Below are positions 1 through 10,608 of a DNA stretch of 64,000 bases, piece by piece (within the stretch, counting starts at the first letter, position 1; the number at the start of each line of letters is the position of its first letter). Both the position numbers and the translations under genes were made by a program. Origin of the DNA: Iris pallida (lineage: Eukaryota; Streptophyta; Magnoliopsida; Asparagales; Iridaceae); assembly GCA_029216955.1 (NCBI GenBank), contig JANAVB010003400.1, positions 14,995,893 to 15,059,892 of the forward strand. The letters are read 5' to 3'. A model generated the notes under the pieces. It searched no databases. It was not told the DNA's origin and saw nothing but the letters and a program-made list of their open reading frames with translations.

Positions 1-1051
1 AGATACGCGACCCAAGACGTGGTATGGGGGGCATTCCCTTCTGAGCTATTGTTCTTCTTAATAGCAGTCTGGTGACAAATGCTGTGGTGGCACAGCAGTT
101 CCCGGTACACGGCGATGAAACCCGGGAATCGGCGATCCAGATCCTCGAGTTCCTCATTTGTTGGGGTGTATACTTCAAAGGCCTCACCCCTCCCCCACGG
201 CAGCTTAGAAACAGCATGCATTTCATGGAGAGCAAGTCCCAACTCCCCTCCGGGCGCGAAGAAAGTTCCTGTCCTCCGGTTATACATCTCCAAAAGGGCC
301 ATGAACAACGGCATGTTGATGGGTAACCCGTAACAAGTACCCCGGATGGCATAATAGAGGTCAATCTCCCTAAGGAATGCCTCATATTTACTCAAGATCC
401 ATGAAGTCAGGTTGACCCACGTAGGGATGGGGTTTATCCAATTCAACAGCGACAACCTGCCAATAGGATAAGACCCCTTGCGAGCGAGCTGATTCAGAAA
501 AGTATCGGCCAGAGTAAAAGTGAAGTTGGGACCAAATACGTTTATGAAGGTGCCCGGAATCAGTCCCATCACGCTTCGACTAACCGAGTCCCTGCTCGCA
601 CATGCCGACCTCATATTCCTATTATAGTGGATATTGCCCACGAACATCCCCGATTGGGTCGGAGTTAGGGAGCCCACCATCTGCCTGCTCAGCGGTACCA
701 TATTGAACCACGAGAGGGGAAAATGACGTTTCATTTCGGGAATGTAGATCTCCACCCCGTCTACCGTAAAGTCCCAGTTCTCAGAGATGTCCAGCACTTG
801 GGGGTTCTTTATGGATAGAGCATCCCCGAAGAGAAAAGCTAGTTTCAGATACTCTCCATCCAGTCTTCCCGAGTTCATCATAGTACAAAAAAAGTGGAAA
901 GGCTGGTTATTGATGATGTTCACCCTCTCCAAAGGCTCGTTGGCGGGAAGCTGATCCGACACATGTCGAACTAAGCCGTCGAGCCGTACACCCACAGCAT
1001 GTTGTGCTGAACCCACCAAAAGCTCTCCTGCTGGATTGGTTGGCAGATTCA
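1..1051 (-). CDS. Antisense gene of Tat element A, exon 2 (partial)
   Basis: Function unknown; I do not recognise the protein. Read on the minus strand from a 3' splice site at 1051/1052, the frame stays open to the window edge (about 350 codons) and joins exon 1 (1614-1725) in phase. It aligns along its length with exon 2 of element B (39862 downward): shared stretches include NxxAGELLVGSA, MMNSG, SLTPTxSGMFVG, FTFxxADTFxNQLARKGSYPIGRL and LALHEMHxVSKLPWG. Many residues differ between the copies, yet frame and splice sites are kept, which suggests past selection on the protein. Extra ORFs between pol and the 3' LTR, often antisense, are known in the Tat lineage; some have been linked to DNA-transposon-type domains, but I cannot show that here. 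The gene converges on gag-pol. The exon is cut by the window start. Confidence 0.7.
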
Positions 1052-1613
1052 CTGAAAGAAGACAAAAGAAACAGGATCAAAAGATGGTTGAAATGAAAGT
1101 TTATTAAAAAAAGAAGCTCCTGTGAGCCTATGCGGCTCAAATCAACGAAGCCTTATGCGGCCCAAATTCAGTTGGGTCTTATGCGGCACGGCTTCGATGG
1201 AGCCTATGCGGCTCGGGTCAACGCAGCCTTATGCGGCCCGATTCAGTTGGGCTTCACGCAGTACTGCTTCGGTAGAACTTATGCGGTTTGGTTGAACGTA
1301 TGCGGTTCTGTTTAGCAGAAGAGCTTATGCGGCACGACTTAGCGATGTTTTATGCGGTTCAGCTCATCAGGAGCACATGCGGTCTCGGTCAAATGAGATT
1401 TCATGCGGTTTAATTCGAGAAAGAGTTCCTGCGGCTCAGGTCCTTCTCATGCGGCTCAAACACAGGGTATGCCCCATGCGGCTTGAATGCGAGAGAGGTT
1501 TCATCATGATTAAACTTGGGCAGTTCAATAAAGATGAAGGATGGAGGCTTGTGCATAAATCATGCAACAGAGCCATGGGGTTTATGGTTCAAAATATTTA
1601 ATCTAATCCTTAC
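1052..1613 (-). repeat. Intron 1 of antisense gene (element A) with phased ATGCGG array
   Basis: The donor (minus strand) is AAGG|GTAAGGATT and the acceptor is TCTTCTTTCAG|TGAAT. The same sites occur at the equivalent points in element B (GTAAGGACTT; CTTCTCAG|TGAAT). Inside lies an array of ATGCGG cores at 1130, 1155, 1181, 1206, 1231, 1281, 1300, 1327, 1352, 1377, 1403, 1449 and 1476, with degenerate members at 1256 (ACGCAG) and 1429 (CTGCGG). Most steps are 25-26 bp. The spacers between cores differ from one another. Confidence 0.75.
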
Positions 1614-1725
1614 CCTTAAAACTAGGGTGAACGTCGGGATGTACTTCAGACATAGCGACCGATGAAGAGGCCGCTTTCTTGCCCTTTGCAGTAGCAGAAG
1701 CAACCTTGGAAGACTTGGGAGCCAT
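1614..1725 (-). CDS. Antisense gene of Tat element A, exon 1
   Basis: A short first exon of 37 codons plus one base, starting at the ATG at 1725-1723. The product begins MAPKSSKV and is rich in Lys, Ala and Ser, so it is a basic leader. Element B has the matching exon (MAPKKIVAAKK) of 45 codons plus one base; both end in the same phase at the same GTAAGG donor. A TATA-like box lies about 100 bp upstream. Both copies end the exon with an HPDVHP motif. The function is unknown; a basic N-terminus would suit a nuclear or nucleic-acid-binding protein, which is inference only. Confidence 0.65.
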
Positions 1726-1822
1726 TATCGTATCGAAGGTCGGAGAAGGAAGACTAAGGAAGAAAAATAGGGCCGAAGACGAAAGAGAGAGTGAAGAAGT
1801 CTCTTCGACTGAGCACGATCAC

Positions 1823-1830
1823 ATTTTATA
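1823..1830 (-). promoter_or_regulatory. TATA box of antisense gene (element A)
   Basis: TATAAAAT on the minus strand, 98 bp upstream of the exon 1 ATG. Element B has TATAAATAA at the matching place (40549-40541), 88 bp from its ATG. The recurrence in two diverged copies supports a dedicated antisense promoter. Confidence 0.6.
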
Positions 1831-2014
1831 GGCAAGAGAGAGGCACCTCGATCCACGTACAGTAACCGACCCTTCAGTTCTCAAGACGAGCCGACTGACA
1901 TAAAGGCCAGACTCTTGGGATCCTTCCCCAAAAAGCGGCCTTAATACTGACGGCAAATCAACAGCAATTAATACAAAAGATTTGCATACGTGATAGGATG
2001 ACGTGGCAAGGAGC

Positions 2015-2091
2015 TATGCGGCCCGAAAGTCCCTGCGGCTGATTGACTCAATGTGGTCGAGACATCCATACGGCCAGAACATCATATGCGG
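2015..2091. repeat. ATGCGG motif cluster upstream of antisense promoter (element A)
   Basis: Cores at 2015 (ATGCGG), 2051 (ATGTGG), 2068 (ATACGG) and 2086 (ATGCGG) lie between the antisense promoter and the polypurine tract. The matching stretch of element B (40762-40868) has a cleaner 17 bp spaced set. The remaining 1831-2014 shows no other feature. Confidence 0.6.
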
Positions 2092-2111
2092 CCGGAAGAG
2101 TTTATACATAG

Positions 2112-2182
2112 CCATGCTTCTTATTCAAAGTATTTCAATTTTACAAATTGAAAACTTTGAAGGGGGTCTTGTAGAAGCATGG
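2112..2182 (+). promoter_or_regulatory. Polypurine tract inside a two-stem structure (element A)
   Basis: An outer stem pairs CCATGCTTCT (2112-2121) with AGAAGCATGG (2173-2182). An inner hairpin spans 2126-2159, with arms CAAAGT-A-TTTCAATTT and AAATTGAAAACTTTG (15 bp, one bulged base, 3-base loop). The polypurine tract AAGGGGGTCT (2160-2169) and the LTR start TGT lie unpaired between them. The polypurine tract primes plus-strand DNA synthesis in LTR elements. The same layout recurs at 29761-29831 and 40887-40957. Confidence 0.75.
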
Positions 2183-3474
2183 AAAAGAATAAAGAAAGAT
2201 TCATACGGCCAGGGAGCCCTATACGGCTCAGAGAGCTCATGCGGCTCAGGGTTCCATACGGCTCAAGCGTCTATACGGCTCGAATAGGTTCTATGCGGCT
2301 CAGAGAGGAGCCACATGGCCTGCAAATAGCTCTTCCTTTTGTTCTTTGCTGTATTAAATGACTTGACGGCTGACAGCTCTGACGAATGACAGCTCTGACA
2401 CAAAGAAACAATAATGACTCCGTCATAATGACAGACTCCTAGGGAAACAAAGGAAATCTCTGACACGATCTCCCGAAATCCAGAAACCTTCATGCGTCCT
2501 TGACACGTGGACAGTCGCATGCGGCTCAGGCAGAGACCACCCCATGCGGCTCAGGCCGAAGCTATCCCATGCGGCTCAGGCCGAAGCTATTCTATGCGGC
2601 TCAAGCAGAGGCTACCTCATGCGGCTCACAAGGACTATCTCCATGCGGCTCACGAAGAAGGCACCCATCATCACCATGCGGTTCAATTGTTCAGGGGACA
2701 CTCCCAAGCAGCCTTGACACGTGGCTAGCCTTATGCGGCTCAAGGAGGAGCAACCCTCATGCGGTTCAGATTTTCTAAGTGGCTCATGGCTTAGACACGT
2801 GGCATGATAATAGGACATGTGGCATCAAATCAACCGAAATTCATCAACAAATCCTAATGAAATATTGGGATCAAATCAGATCATTCGCAATCAAGCAAAT
2901 CAATGACACGTGGCGGGAGATCCGAGATTAGCATAACAAATCATGAGGATTTATGTCAATCATCATTAATTATCCACAAAGATTTGATGCAATCATATTA
3001 ATTGCCCGGATCTATTATGTTCAAGATGAGCGGCCCAGATTCATTGATCCTAAGCCGTCGACTTTGAAGAATGGACAATCATTACAAACCCTAGTGATGC
3101 CCCCACTCTTATAAATAGCAAGGTGCCATTCCCTTGCGAAGAGAGGCTCTAACTTTTGCAAAAAAAACACAGAGATCCAGAGAGCCAGAGAGAGAATATA
3201 CAGAGATCGAAAGGAGAGCATTTCTTCATCAACGCCAAACAGTTCTTCTACAGAGCCAAGGCTGCACCCGATCGTCCAAGGAGTAAGGCAGAGCTGCCGT
3301 CGCTTTCCCGAGCCTCTATCGTCACCCCCCAGAATCTAAAATAAACAATTGTACTTAGATTGCTGTACCGAGGTTTTCATCCCTAGGCTTTCTTTGTACG
3401 AGCGAGTTTGTATTGTGAGTCTAAAGTTCAGTCCTCCGATAATTATTCTGTTCTTTTACAATCAATGGCAAACA
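2170..3474 (+). repeat. 3' LTR of Tat element A
   Basis: 1,305 bp, from TGTAGAAGCATGG to ATGGCAAACA. U3 holds ATGCGG cores at 2519, 2544, 2569, 2594, 2619, 2643, 2675, 2733 and 2759, mostly 25 bp apart, plus a cluster at 2206-2310. Four G-boxes (CACGTG) begin at 2504, 2718, 2796 and 2907. A TATA box (TATAAATA) is at 3110-3117, followed by a purine-rich (AGAGA) leader and an AATAAA near 3340. Four other LTRs of this family occur at 14222, 20984, 29819 and 40945. Confidence 0.9.
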
Positions 3475-3510
3475 GTCCATGTTCGCATGTCCAAGACACA
3501 TATGCCATAT

Positions 3511-3930
3511 CTAGCTTTCGTCTTGATTTGTGAACAGACACTTCCATATACTGTTAGGACTTTCTGACAAATATAATACATATATATTGTCATCTCTTAT
3601 TCCCTCAAAGGAAGTTATTCCAAAAGTTTTATCATAGACAAAACATTTATTCTTAACAAAATTAATTTTATACCAATGATCAGTCATTTGACTAGTACTT
3701 AGCAGGTTATGTTTTGATTCTATTACTAAACATACATCTTTAATAATGGGTGAGAGAGAAGTATATGTATCGCCAATTCCAATAATATGTCCTTTAAGGT
3801 TGTTCCTAAAGGAGATATAGCCTTCGTTCTTCATCGATAGAGTTGCAAACAATGTGTTATCACCTGTCATATGCCTGGAGCAACCACAATCGAGAATCCA
3901 CTTGCTTCTAGTAGGAGGGGGAAGGTCCAC
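3511..3930 (-). pseudogene. Copia protease and GAG-pre-integrase fragment
   Basis: An open stretch of 139 codons. Near its start it has WILDCGCSRHMTGD, the copia aspartic protease signature (family form LDSGCSRHMTG), here with Cys for the usual Ser after the catalytic Asp. It is followed by GHIIGIGD, CLVIESKHNLLSTSQ and the pre-integrase region (YKINFVKNKCFVYD). In a full element integrase would follow, but Tat element A interrupts shortly downstream. The protein would cleave the copia polyprotein; this copy is a fragment with no start context and is surely inactive. Confidence 0.8.
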
Positions 3931-4347
3931 CTATAACATAAGTTGAAGATATAATCTTTGGTCCCACTTTCTTGAGGGTCCGGATTTGTTAGCTTTTGGA
4001 ACCCATACATGCACATTCATATCTACTAGCTTTCTAATCTTATACGAGTGTGATACATGTTCTCTTATACCATAATAATGACATGTAGCAAAAGTGTTAG
4101 TGCTAGGTGTAGTTTGAAGACCATGTATATGTGTTTTTAAAGAAGTGTGCGTATTTTCTTGTTGTGTGGAAAGGTATACATATAGGCATGGCTTCTGGTA
4201 GTTATAGCAGTGTTGTCGTGTTGTGTTTGTGCTTAGCCTTGAGACTTGTGCTCACTTGAGCTATAGGTTTGACAACCTGTTTGCCCAGCTTAATCTCTAA
4301 CTTTTTAGAGACGTCACAGGATTAATTGTACTTGACCGTGAGTGCAT

Positions 4348-4990
4348 CTATTCTCTGAGCAGTAATATTGTACTTCTTTTTTCTAGTTCATAGAGATCAC
4401 TAAGTTTTACATTTTCTTGATTAGCTTTCTCAGGCTTTTCAAGAGTATCATATAAGCTTAACTTTAAAGAAGTAATTTTATTTGTGTCACTAGAAGAATC
4501 TCCAATATCTTCTAACATTTGAGATTTCTTAGAAAACTCAGATTGTACAAATTTTAGCTCCTTCTTAGCACTTTTGTACAAATCCATCATTTTTCTTTGA
4601 TCTTCTAACAGATCAGTGAAAGCATCAGACAGTTCATCACAAGTAAATTCTTCATAGAGAGGGTTTGATAATACCTTTGCATCCGTAGCCATAAAGCAAA
4701 GGTTTGTTGTGTTGCAAGGCCTCTCTTCTTTTTTAGAGTCACTAGCTTCGCTTTCACACTAGATGCTAGTATTAGCATAGTTTCTAGTCGAAGTCCTTCT
4801 CTTGTCTAACTGATCGTGCATGCTTTCCTTTCTTACAACAGGACAATTTTTCTTAATGTGACCTATTCTCTTACAGCTGAAGCAGATCGGTTCTTCGTCG
4901 TCTCTGTAATCTTTCTTCTTCTTGCAACTTCTCATATCTGAGGAATCTTTTGAAGTTCCTTGTCAGAAGGGCCATCTGCTCGTTATCTAA
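4348..4990 (-). pseudogene. Copia gag C-terminal part with CCHC zinc knuckle
   Basis: Nucleocapsid part of a copia gag. A CCHC knuckle (CFSCKRIGHIKKNC) is read on the minus strand at about 4890-4840. Downstream is an acidic, coiled-coil-like stretch (4692-4348) with repeated Glu/Lys/Leu residues and DLYKSAKKELKFVQSEF. SIRE/Maximus gag proteins have a knuckle followed by such a region before protease. Frame changes and stops between pieces show decay. The region 3931-4347 belongs to the same element but has no clean frame. Confidence 0.65.
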
Positions 4991-6581
4991 GCTGTCTATC
5001 TTACTTTCATCATCGGAGCCTGTCTTGTGATTAACTTTGTGTCACGACCCGCACCCAGTAAAAGGGCACGAAAAGTGACTACGCCCAGCCTACGCTGCAG
5101 TGTCGGCGGTAGAACGTTGTCCTGAGTCACAATCTCTAACACAGTCTAGAATAAGCTCCGAATGGAGAGTAAATAATAAGTAACTCAATCACAACACTAA
5201 GATGGAATAGAAGAATAAATCTCGAGAGAGTCATAGATATAATAAAAGTCTAGGTGTAAACCACCAGAACAAAACTCAAGTACAAGTCATAATATCTCAA
5301 ATAGAAAGACAATAAAATACTAAGTCTCAGCTAGACTATGGGCAAGTCCTCAACAACTGCTGGATCCTCCTGAGGGTCCATGTCACTGGTGTCATCTAAG
5401 CCAATGCCATAATAAGTAGGTCAGAACTCTTCATCATCACTTGTAAAATTTTTAACATGCCCAATCAGGACGAAACGAGCACATATCTCTCACAATGGTT
5501 CATATCAGGATTGGACATATAAAGCAAGCTATAGAAAACTATACATGAATTGCTGTAAAAAAATCAACAAGAGAGACTATAAGATGAGATATAATATGAT
5601 AAATAGAGAAATGTAACCATCTACGTGATTTAGAGCATGAATTGGTTATATAAACGGTTTGGGTTGCACATGGATAAACTATGGAGTTGCACATGGATAC
5701 CTACTGAGGATAATGATCACATAACCAACTACACTCTCCCTGCCCCCAATCAATACACAAGGATCAAGACATGATATGTTATTGCACATGGATAACAACT
5801 ACTTTATACATGGGGCTCATATGGTCATGAGTGTAAATGAATAACACATGAGTGCACATAGATAAATATGAATACATAGAGTACATGATGGCCACGATAA
5901 AGTATATGAACATGATATACTCGATGTATCCGAGGGGATAACATCGCATGAAAAGATCCGGAGGGTACTAATACGTGTGAACATCGTGTCAGCATCAAGT
6001 ATACTAGTCTATAACAAGAGAACATATCCAAAGAAGTGTGAAAAGATCAGAGAATGTACTCGCTTGGCAAACTGAACTGCTGATGATGAAGTGTAGCTAA
6101 ACTGGGGTAATACAAACCTATTTAAAGTATACACATATCACAACCAAGTCTACAATATCAAAAGAAATAGCTACAATGCAAGACTACATGCTTCTAGGTC
6201 CCTTTTGGTCAAAGTCAACCCTCGGTCAACTCTGGTCAAACCTGGTCAACGCTGGTCAAACTTGGTCAAACCTAGGTCAACTAGTCCGTCTATTAATTTT
6301 TAGGTCATACACAAAATTCTAGGTCATTCGGAGTTCGTTTGAGTTGAATTGGATCAAGTTTGACCAAAAGTTGACTTTTGTCAATTTGGTCAACTTGTCG
6401 GCCAATTCGACTAAACTAGGCTCAAAATGACAAACCAAATCTGTCCTAGGAATCCTATAGTTATATTCGCAACTACGATCCACTCCAAGAGGATTCTCAA
6501 GCATAAAATCTATACACAATATAGGTATATATACATACACATGTATTTACAATACAAGCCAACCTTAATTCTAACAAATGC

Positions 6582-6582
<1 letters not shown>

Positions 6583-6661
<79 letters not shown>
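6583..6661. repeat. (GT)n microsatellite
   Basis: About 79 bp of uninterrupted GT inside the solo LTR. ORFs across it read (CV)n and are not genes. Confidence 0.98.
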
Positions 6662-6663
<2 letters not shown>

Positions 6664-6709
6664 CCTGGAGATTACTGAAATGGGGTCAAATCTGAGATTA
6701 AAATAGCAA

Positions 6710-6774
6710 AACACAACCATGGTATACCACAATTTAATATACTATATACATATAAACAAATAGGAAACTATCTA

Positions 6775-6831
<57 letters not shown>

Positions 6832-6947
6832 CTATCTATATAATCGCAAAACACAACCATGGTATACCACAATTTAATATACTATATACATATAAACAAA
6901 TAGGAAACTATCTATATATGTATATATATATATATTTTTTTTTTCTA

Positions 6948-6990
<43 letters not shown>
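6710..6990. repeat. Duplicated block with (AT)n tracts
   Basis: A block of roughly 85 bp beginning GCAAAACACAACCATGG at about 6704 is repeated at about 6845, each copy followed by a TATATATG/(AT)n tract. It is a tandem duplication inside the solo LTR. Confidence 0.9.
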
Positions 6991-6992
<2 letters not shown>

Positions 6993-8930
6993 ATGCTCAA
7001 AAGGAAGAATAGCCAATGGTTTTTGAAATAGTTTAGCGAATCAAAATCTGGAATTAAATTCCCATCGACCCATTCTCAACATATATGTATTAGCAATGGG
7101 TTTCAACGGGGTCTTCTAATGTATATATTTAATTATATATATATACATAGCTACAAGGAAAACACATATGCTCATAAATGATAGAAAAATATGAAATAAA
7201 TCCAAAAGTTGTTTCCCACAAATCCAAAACCTCACATATGCACCAAAAACTCAGATTTTACAAGTTAATTCACTGGAAATCAAAATTTCATATTTAAACT
7301 CAAAATCGAATTTAAAGAAAAACCTATTTTTCACACAACGACCCAAAATAAAAAATACACCAAATGAACTCACGAAACTCGGCGTACACGTTGGTCTCGA
7401 CCAACGTGATGCGCTCGTATACTCTCAGGTTCGAAATCATGTCCGTGTCGTGTCCACCGAACGCGTATCAAAAATTCTCGATACCGCGTGACAACGCGTA
7501 CTTGTGCGTGCATTCCCGCTCGATTGAGCGCCGCACACACAACGAAAAGCTCCGCGCTCGTGTACGTAGCTGGGGGGTCCTGGGGTAGGTCTAGGACATG
7601 ACAACACAATGACACTTCATGCCGAAATAGTGCACGCAGCCCCGCACCTGCGCACGGCCTGCTGCACGCGCCCGCGCGCCCTCGTGCGCGTGGTTCCGCC
7701 TCTGTGGCTCCCTCGTCGGGCCATGCCACGACTCGGGGTTGGTCCTTCGGGTAGTCTAGGTATAGGTCGACGTGTCCCAGGTCCTAGAACGGGTCTTCAT
7801 TGCGTCGTGTGCGCGCACGAAGTCCGTTTCAGCGACAAAAATTAGCTTGAATGCACAGTACGGCTGAGCGGTGCACATCGGATTTCTCTGCGCTCGCTCA
7901 ACGAAAAGCCGTGAAATTTTATGACCATGGGGGCAGAGGTTGCCCCCACGTGCTCAAGAAATTTCATGCAAAAATATGGCTTGTGCATCGAGATACAACG
8001 TACTGAAGGCAGGGCACGCACGGCCTCGTGCACGGGATCCGTGCACGTGCGTCCGATGCCCGAACGCCGTTGTAACGTCATCAAAATCAAATCCGTCTTC
8101 ACAAAAGTTTATCAAAATAATATTATCTAAACATCCATAAAGACAGAATCAAAAAACAGCAACTTTCTATCCTAAGCGGCATTTCGTCCAACACGTGCCG
8201 TAAAGGACCGACACGTGTCCGATACCGCCATCAAACGAAGTCGAAATCAAACCAAATTTCGTGGGCAAGTCTAGGGCACCTATATGGATGCAAAAATGAA
8301 AGAAATTCTAGATTTACTATGGTAGATAAGGGTTTACCTATTGAGTGTAAAAAACTCAATGAATAGAGCCCCTCGGTTATCGTGTCGGCCGATTTCCCTC
8401 AAGCAAAAGCCTCCGCCTCCTTGCTAGAAATGCTCCAGCAGATCCTCCTCTCCTCGACGAGTGCAACGGAGTTCGTTTGGGAAGAAACGGACTCCGGATG
8501 AAGGAAATATGAGTTTTGGAGAAGGGGATCTCTTAGGGTTCACTTGTGGAGGCTCAAACTTCACAAATGAATGAAAGAGGGAGGGGGTACTGCGGTTGGG
8601 CGGTCAGGAATAGGTCTCCTAGGGTTAGGGTTTCACTTGGGCCAACTCATTCTTAAGTAAGAATAAGCCCAAGTCAAAAAGGCTTAAAGGCAAGCATGCA
8701 AAAAAGGCTAAAAATCAATTAAAACCTTAAAAATACTCTCAAGCCGAAAATAAATTCTAAAAAATAAAAATAATAATTCTAAGGCATGGTTAGGCCCCTA
8801 TACAATGTCCACTAAGGTTAAACTAGTTGCTAGCACAACACAAGTCAACATATCTAGAAAATTACAAAAAGACCAAAATGGCTAAACAGACTAAAATGCC
8901 CTTCTATGAAAAAGTGGATGCTACACTTTG

Positions 8931-9650
8931 AATGCTATCGCCTTCTCTTTTGGTGCTGACTCTTCAAAATTTTAAGGTCTAACTCATGCGTCATAAGCTT
9001 TTCCATAAGGGTTTCAAGAGTCATCGTTGTGAGATCATTACCTTCAATAATGGCCGTCGCTTTAGGATTCCAGTTCTTGGTTAGCCCGCGAAGTACCTTC
9101 CGAATCTTCTCAAGATTGCTGTATTCTTTTCCAAGGGAAGATAGAGGATTAACAATATCTAGAAACCGAGTAAACATATTTGTAATAGTCTCATTAGGCT
9201 TCATTTTGAAGGCCTCATACTCTTGTGTTAGTCATGAGATTTTGGACTCCTTCACTTGTGAAGTGCCTTCAAGATTGACCTCAAGAAGTTTCTAAACCTC
9301 GTGAGACGTGACACATGTTGATACTCTATTAAACTCAGTTCAATCTACTGCACAGAATAAAGCATTAATAGTTTTTGCATCAAGACTGTCCTATTTTTTT
9401 CATTGTTGGTATATCTCTCAAATGGTTTTTTCAACTAGATCACCCTCTACCACAATAGGTATGGTTTCTTGTAACCGTTCATAACAACCGACCATAAATC
9501 AAAATCAAGTGACTTGAGGAAAAAGTCATACGTGTCTTCCAGTACTTGTAGTTTGTGCCATCAAATAGGAGTAGTCAATTTATTGATTGGCCTTCACCAT
9601 TTCTTGGATATAATGATGTCATATCTCAAAGGAGATTAAATCCAACTAGA
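8931..9650 (-). pseudogene. Copia gag N-terminal fragment
   Basis: The minus-strand frame 9204-8935 reads a copia-type gag (Retrotran_gag_2/UBN2-like): KPNETITNMFTRFLDIVN, LGKEYSNLEKIRKVLRGLTK, WNPKATAIIEG, TLMEKLMTHE. Upstream sequence to 9650 continues the gag start region in broken frames. It forms the capsid of copia particles. It lies directly after the primer site and LTR of the same element and is cut on its 3' side by the solo LTR. Stops upstream show it is inactive. Confidence 0.75.
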
Positions 9651-9660
9651 GAGAAATCGT

Positions 9661-9674
9661 GCTCTGATACCAAT
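9661..9674 (-). other. Primer binding site (initiator tRNA-Met type)
   Basis: The minus strand reads ATTGGTATCAGAGC, the common plant copia primer site complementary to the 3' end of initiator tRNA-Met. It directly follows the LTR end CCTACA. Confidence 0.85.
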
Positions 9675-10608
9675 TGTAGGATCGATGGCACCTGTAGAGG
9701 GAAGTGAATAGAGTGCAGCAAAAAATATTTCCCAAATTAAAAACTAAGCAGGTGAGGCAAATATATAAATAAAACTATAATGCAATGAAGTAAAGTAATA
9801 AGTAGAGGCAAGAAAGCAATGCGCAGACACCAAGGTTTATACTAGTTTCCCTCTGAGAGGACTAGTCCAGTTCGTGAAAACTCTTGCTCGCTATAATCTA
9901 CTATTTTGAATAGACATTACACCGCGTGCTTTGCTCCAAAGAACATGCCAACTTCAACACCATCGTGTTTTTATCCGAAGCCTACGATCAAACTTCAAAC
10001 ACATTTCTGAAAGAAAGCTTTTATACGCCAAGCTTGTACAACTCGAATACTTCTAATCAGAAACCACCGACACTTAGAAAAATAGGAGTTGTCATAGAGA
10101 TTTGAAAATTGAAGCTCTTTAATAGATAGAAAGCTTCGGAATAAATAGAGAAGATGAAGAATGAATGGGTGAATAGAAATGGGAAATTCTTTTCTTTTAT
10201 AGGATTTTCTTGGACAGAGTTCGGACAAAACCCGGCAGGTCTAACGTTCATAATTTTGAATGTTGTAGATCCAAAAGGCTAGGGAATACTGCTGACCATG
10301 AATGATCCTAGGGGGCCGAGTTTGGTCCGAGTTCGGTTGCTAGGTTTTCAGGATATTTTTGGTTCAGGAATGCTTTTGGATTTTGGTTTGGTTTAGGATC
10401 AAAGATAGGTTTGTTTTGGTTCAGGATAAACTTCTAAATTCTAGTAATCCCGACGCACAATTTTCTAGCTCAAATAAAAAGAAAATACAGAATAAAGTAT
10501 AAAAATTAGTTAAGATGAAATCTGCGATCTTCTGTTTCTTTTCATATCGAGCACGGAGTTTTAAGTCAATTATCGAAATCGGTTCGACCATGGTTGTATG
10601 GGCCAACA
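9675..10608 (-). repeat. 5' LTR of SIRE-like copia (minus strand)
   Basis: 934 bp. Minus-strand ends are TGTTGGCCCAT and ATCCTACA. It matches the plus-strand LTR at 10928-11997 in inverted orientation: shared TGTTGGCCC start, TATAAAAG/TATAAATAG promoter region and the terminal block ending CCTACA. Confidence 0.8.

Larger units (their letters stand above)
1..3474 (+). mobile_element. Tat-lineage Ty3/gypsy element A, right-hand end
   Basis: The 3' part of an LTR retrotransposon whose gag-pol would read on the plus strand but lies left of the window. Visible parts are the 5' half of an antisense gene (1-1725), its upstream region, the polypurine tract (2160-2169) and a complete 3' LTR (2170-3474). 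It matches 38821-42349 of element B part for part. The LTR ends abruptly at 3474 in minus-strand copia sequence, so A is inserted in that copia. The five bases after it (GTCCA) would be one target duplication; its partner is outside the window. Confidence 0.85.
5040..8925 (-). mobile_element. Solo LTR, 3.9 kb, Tekay/Del-like, minus strand
   Basis: Minus-strand ends are TGTAGCATCC and GGGTCGTGACA, flanked by perfect 5 bp duplications CTTTG (5035-5039 and 8926-8930). No primer site, polypurine tract or coding domain is inside, so this is a solo LTR. It is related to the LTRs of 44688-52950: shared features are the GGGTCGTGACA end, the CGCCGACACTGC block, TGACC-rich repeats (6200-6290 versus 47340-47460) and a GC-rich promoter-like stretch (7370-8060). 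It splits a copia gag. Confidence 0.85.
3475..10608 (-). mobile_element. SIRE/Maximus-like Ty1/copia element, 5' half, interrupted
   Basis: The order on the minus strand is LTR (10608-9675), tRNA-Met-type primer site (9674-9661), gag N-terminus (9650-8931), a solo LTR insertion (8925-5040), gag C-terminus with zinc knuckle (about 4990-4348), then protease and pre-integrase domain (3930-3511). Tat element A cuts it at 3475, so integrase, RT and the 3' LTR are not seen. Removing the solo LTR and one CTTTG copy rejoins gag in a frame that resembles SIRE-type gag. It carries many stops. Confidence 0.75.

Noticed and set aside
1130..1481. CRISPR-like array (short motif at 25 bp steps)
   Set aside because: The repeated part is only 6-10 bp, the setting is a plant retrotransposon intron, and no cas genes exist.
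7364..8140. GC-rich ORFs that might be a host exon
   Set aside because: They sit inside a solo LTR with exact target duplications, and the GC-rich block recurs in related LTRs as a promoter-like zone.
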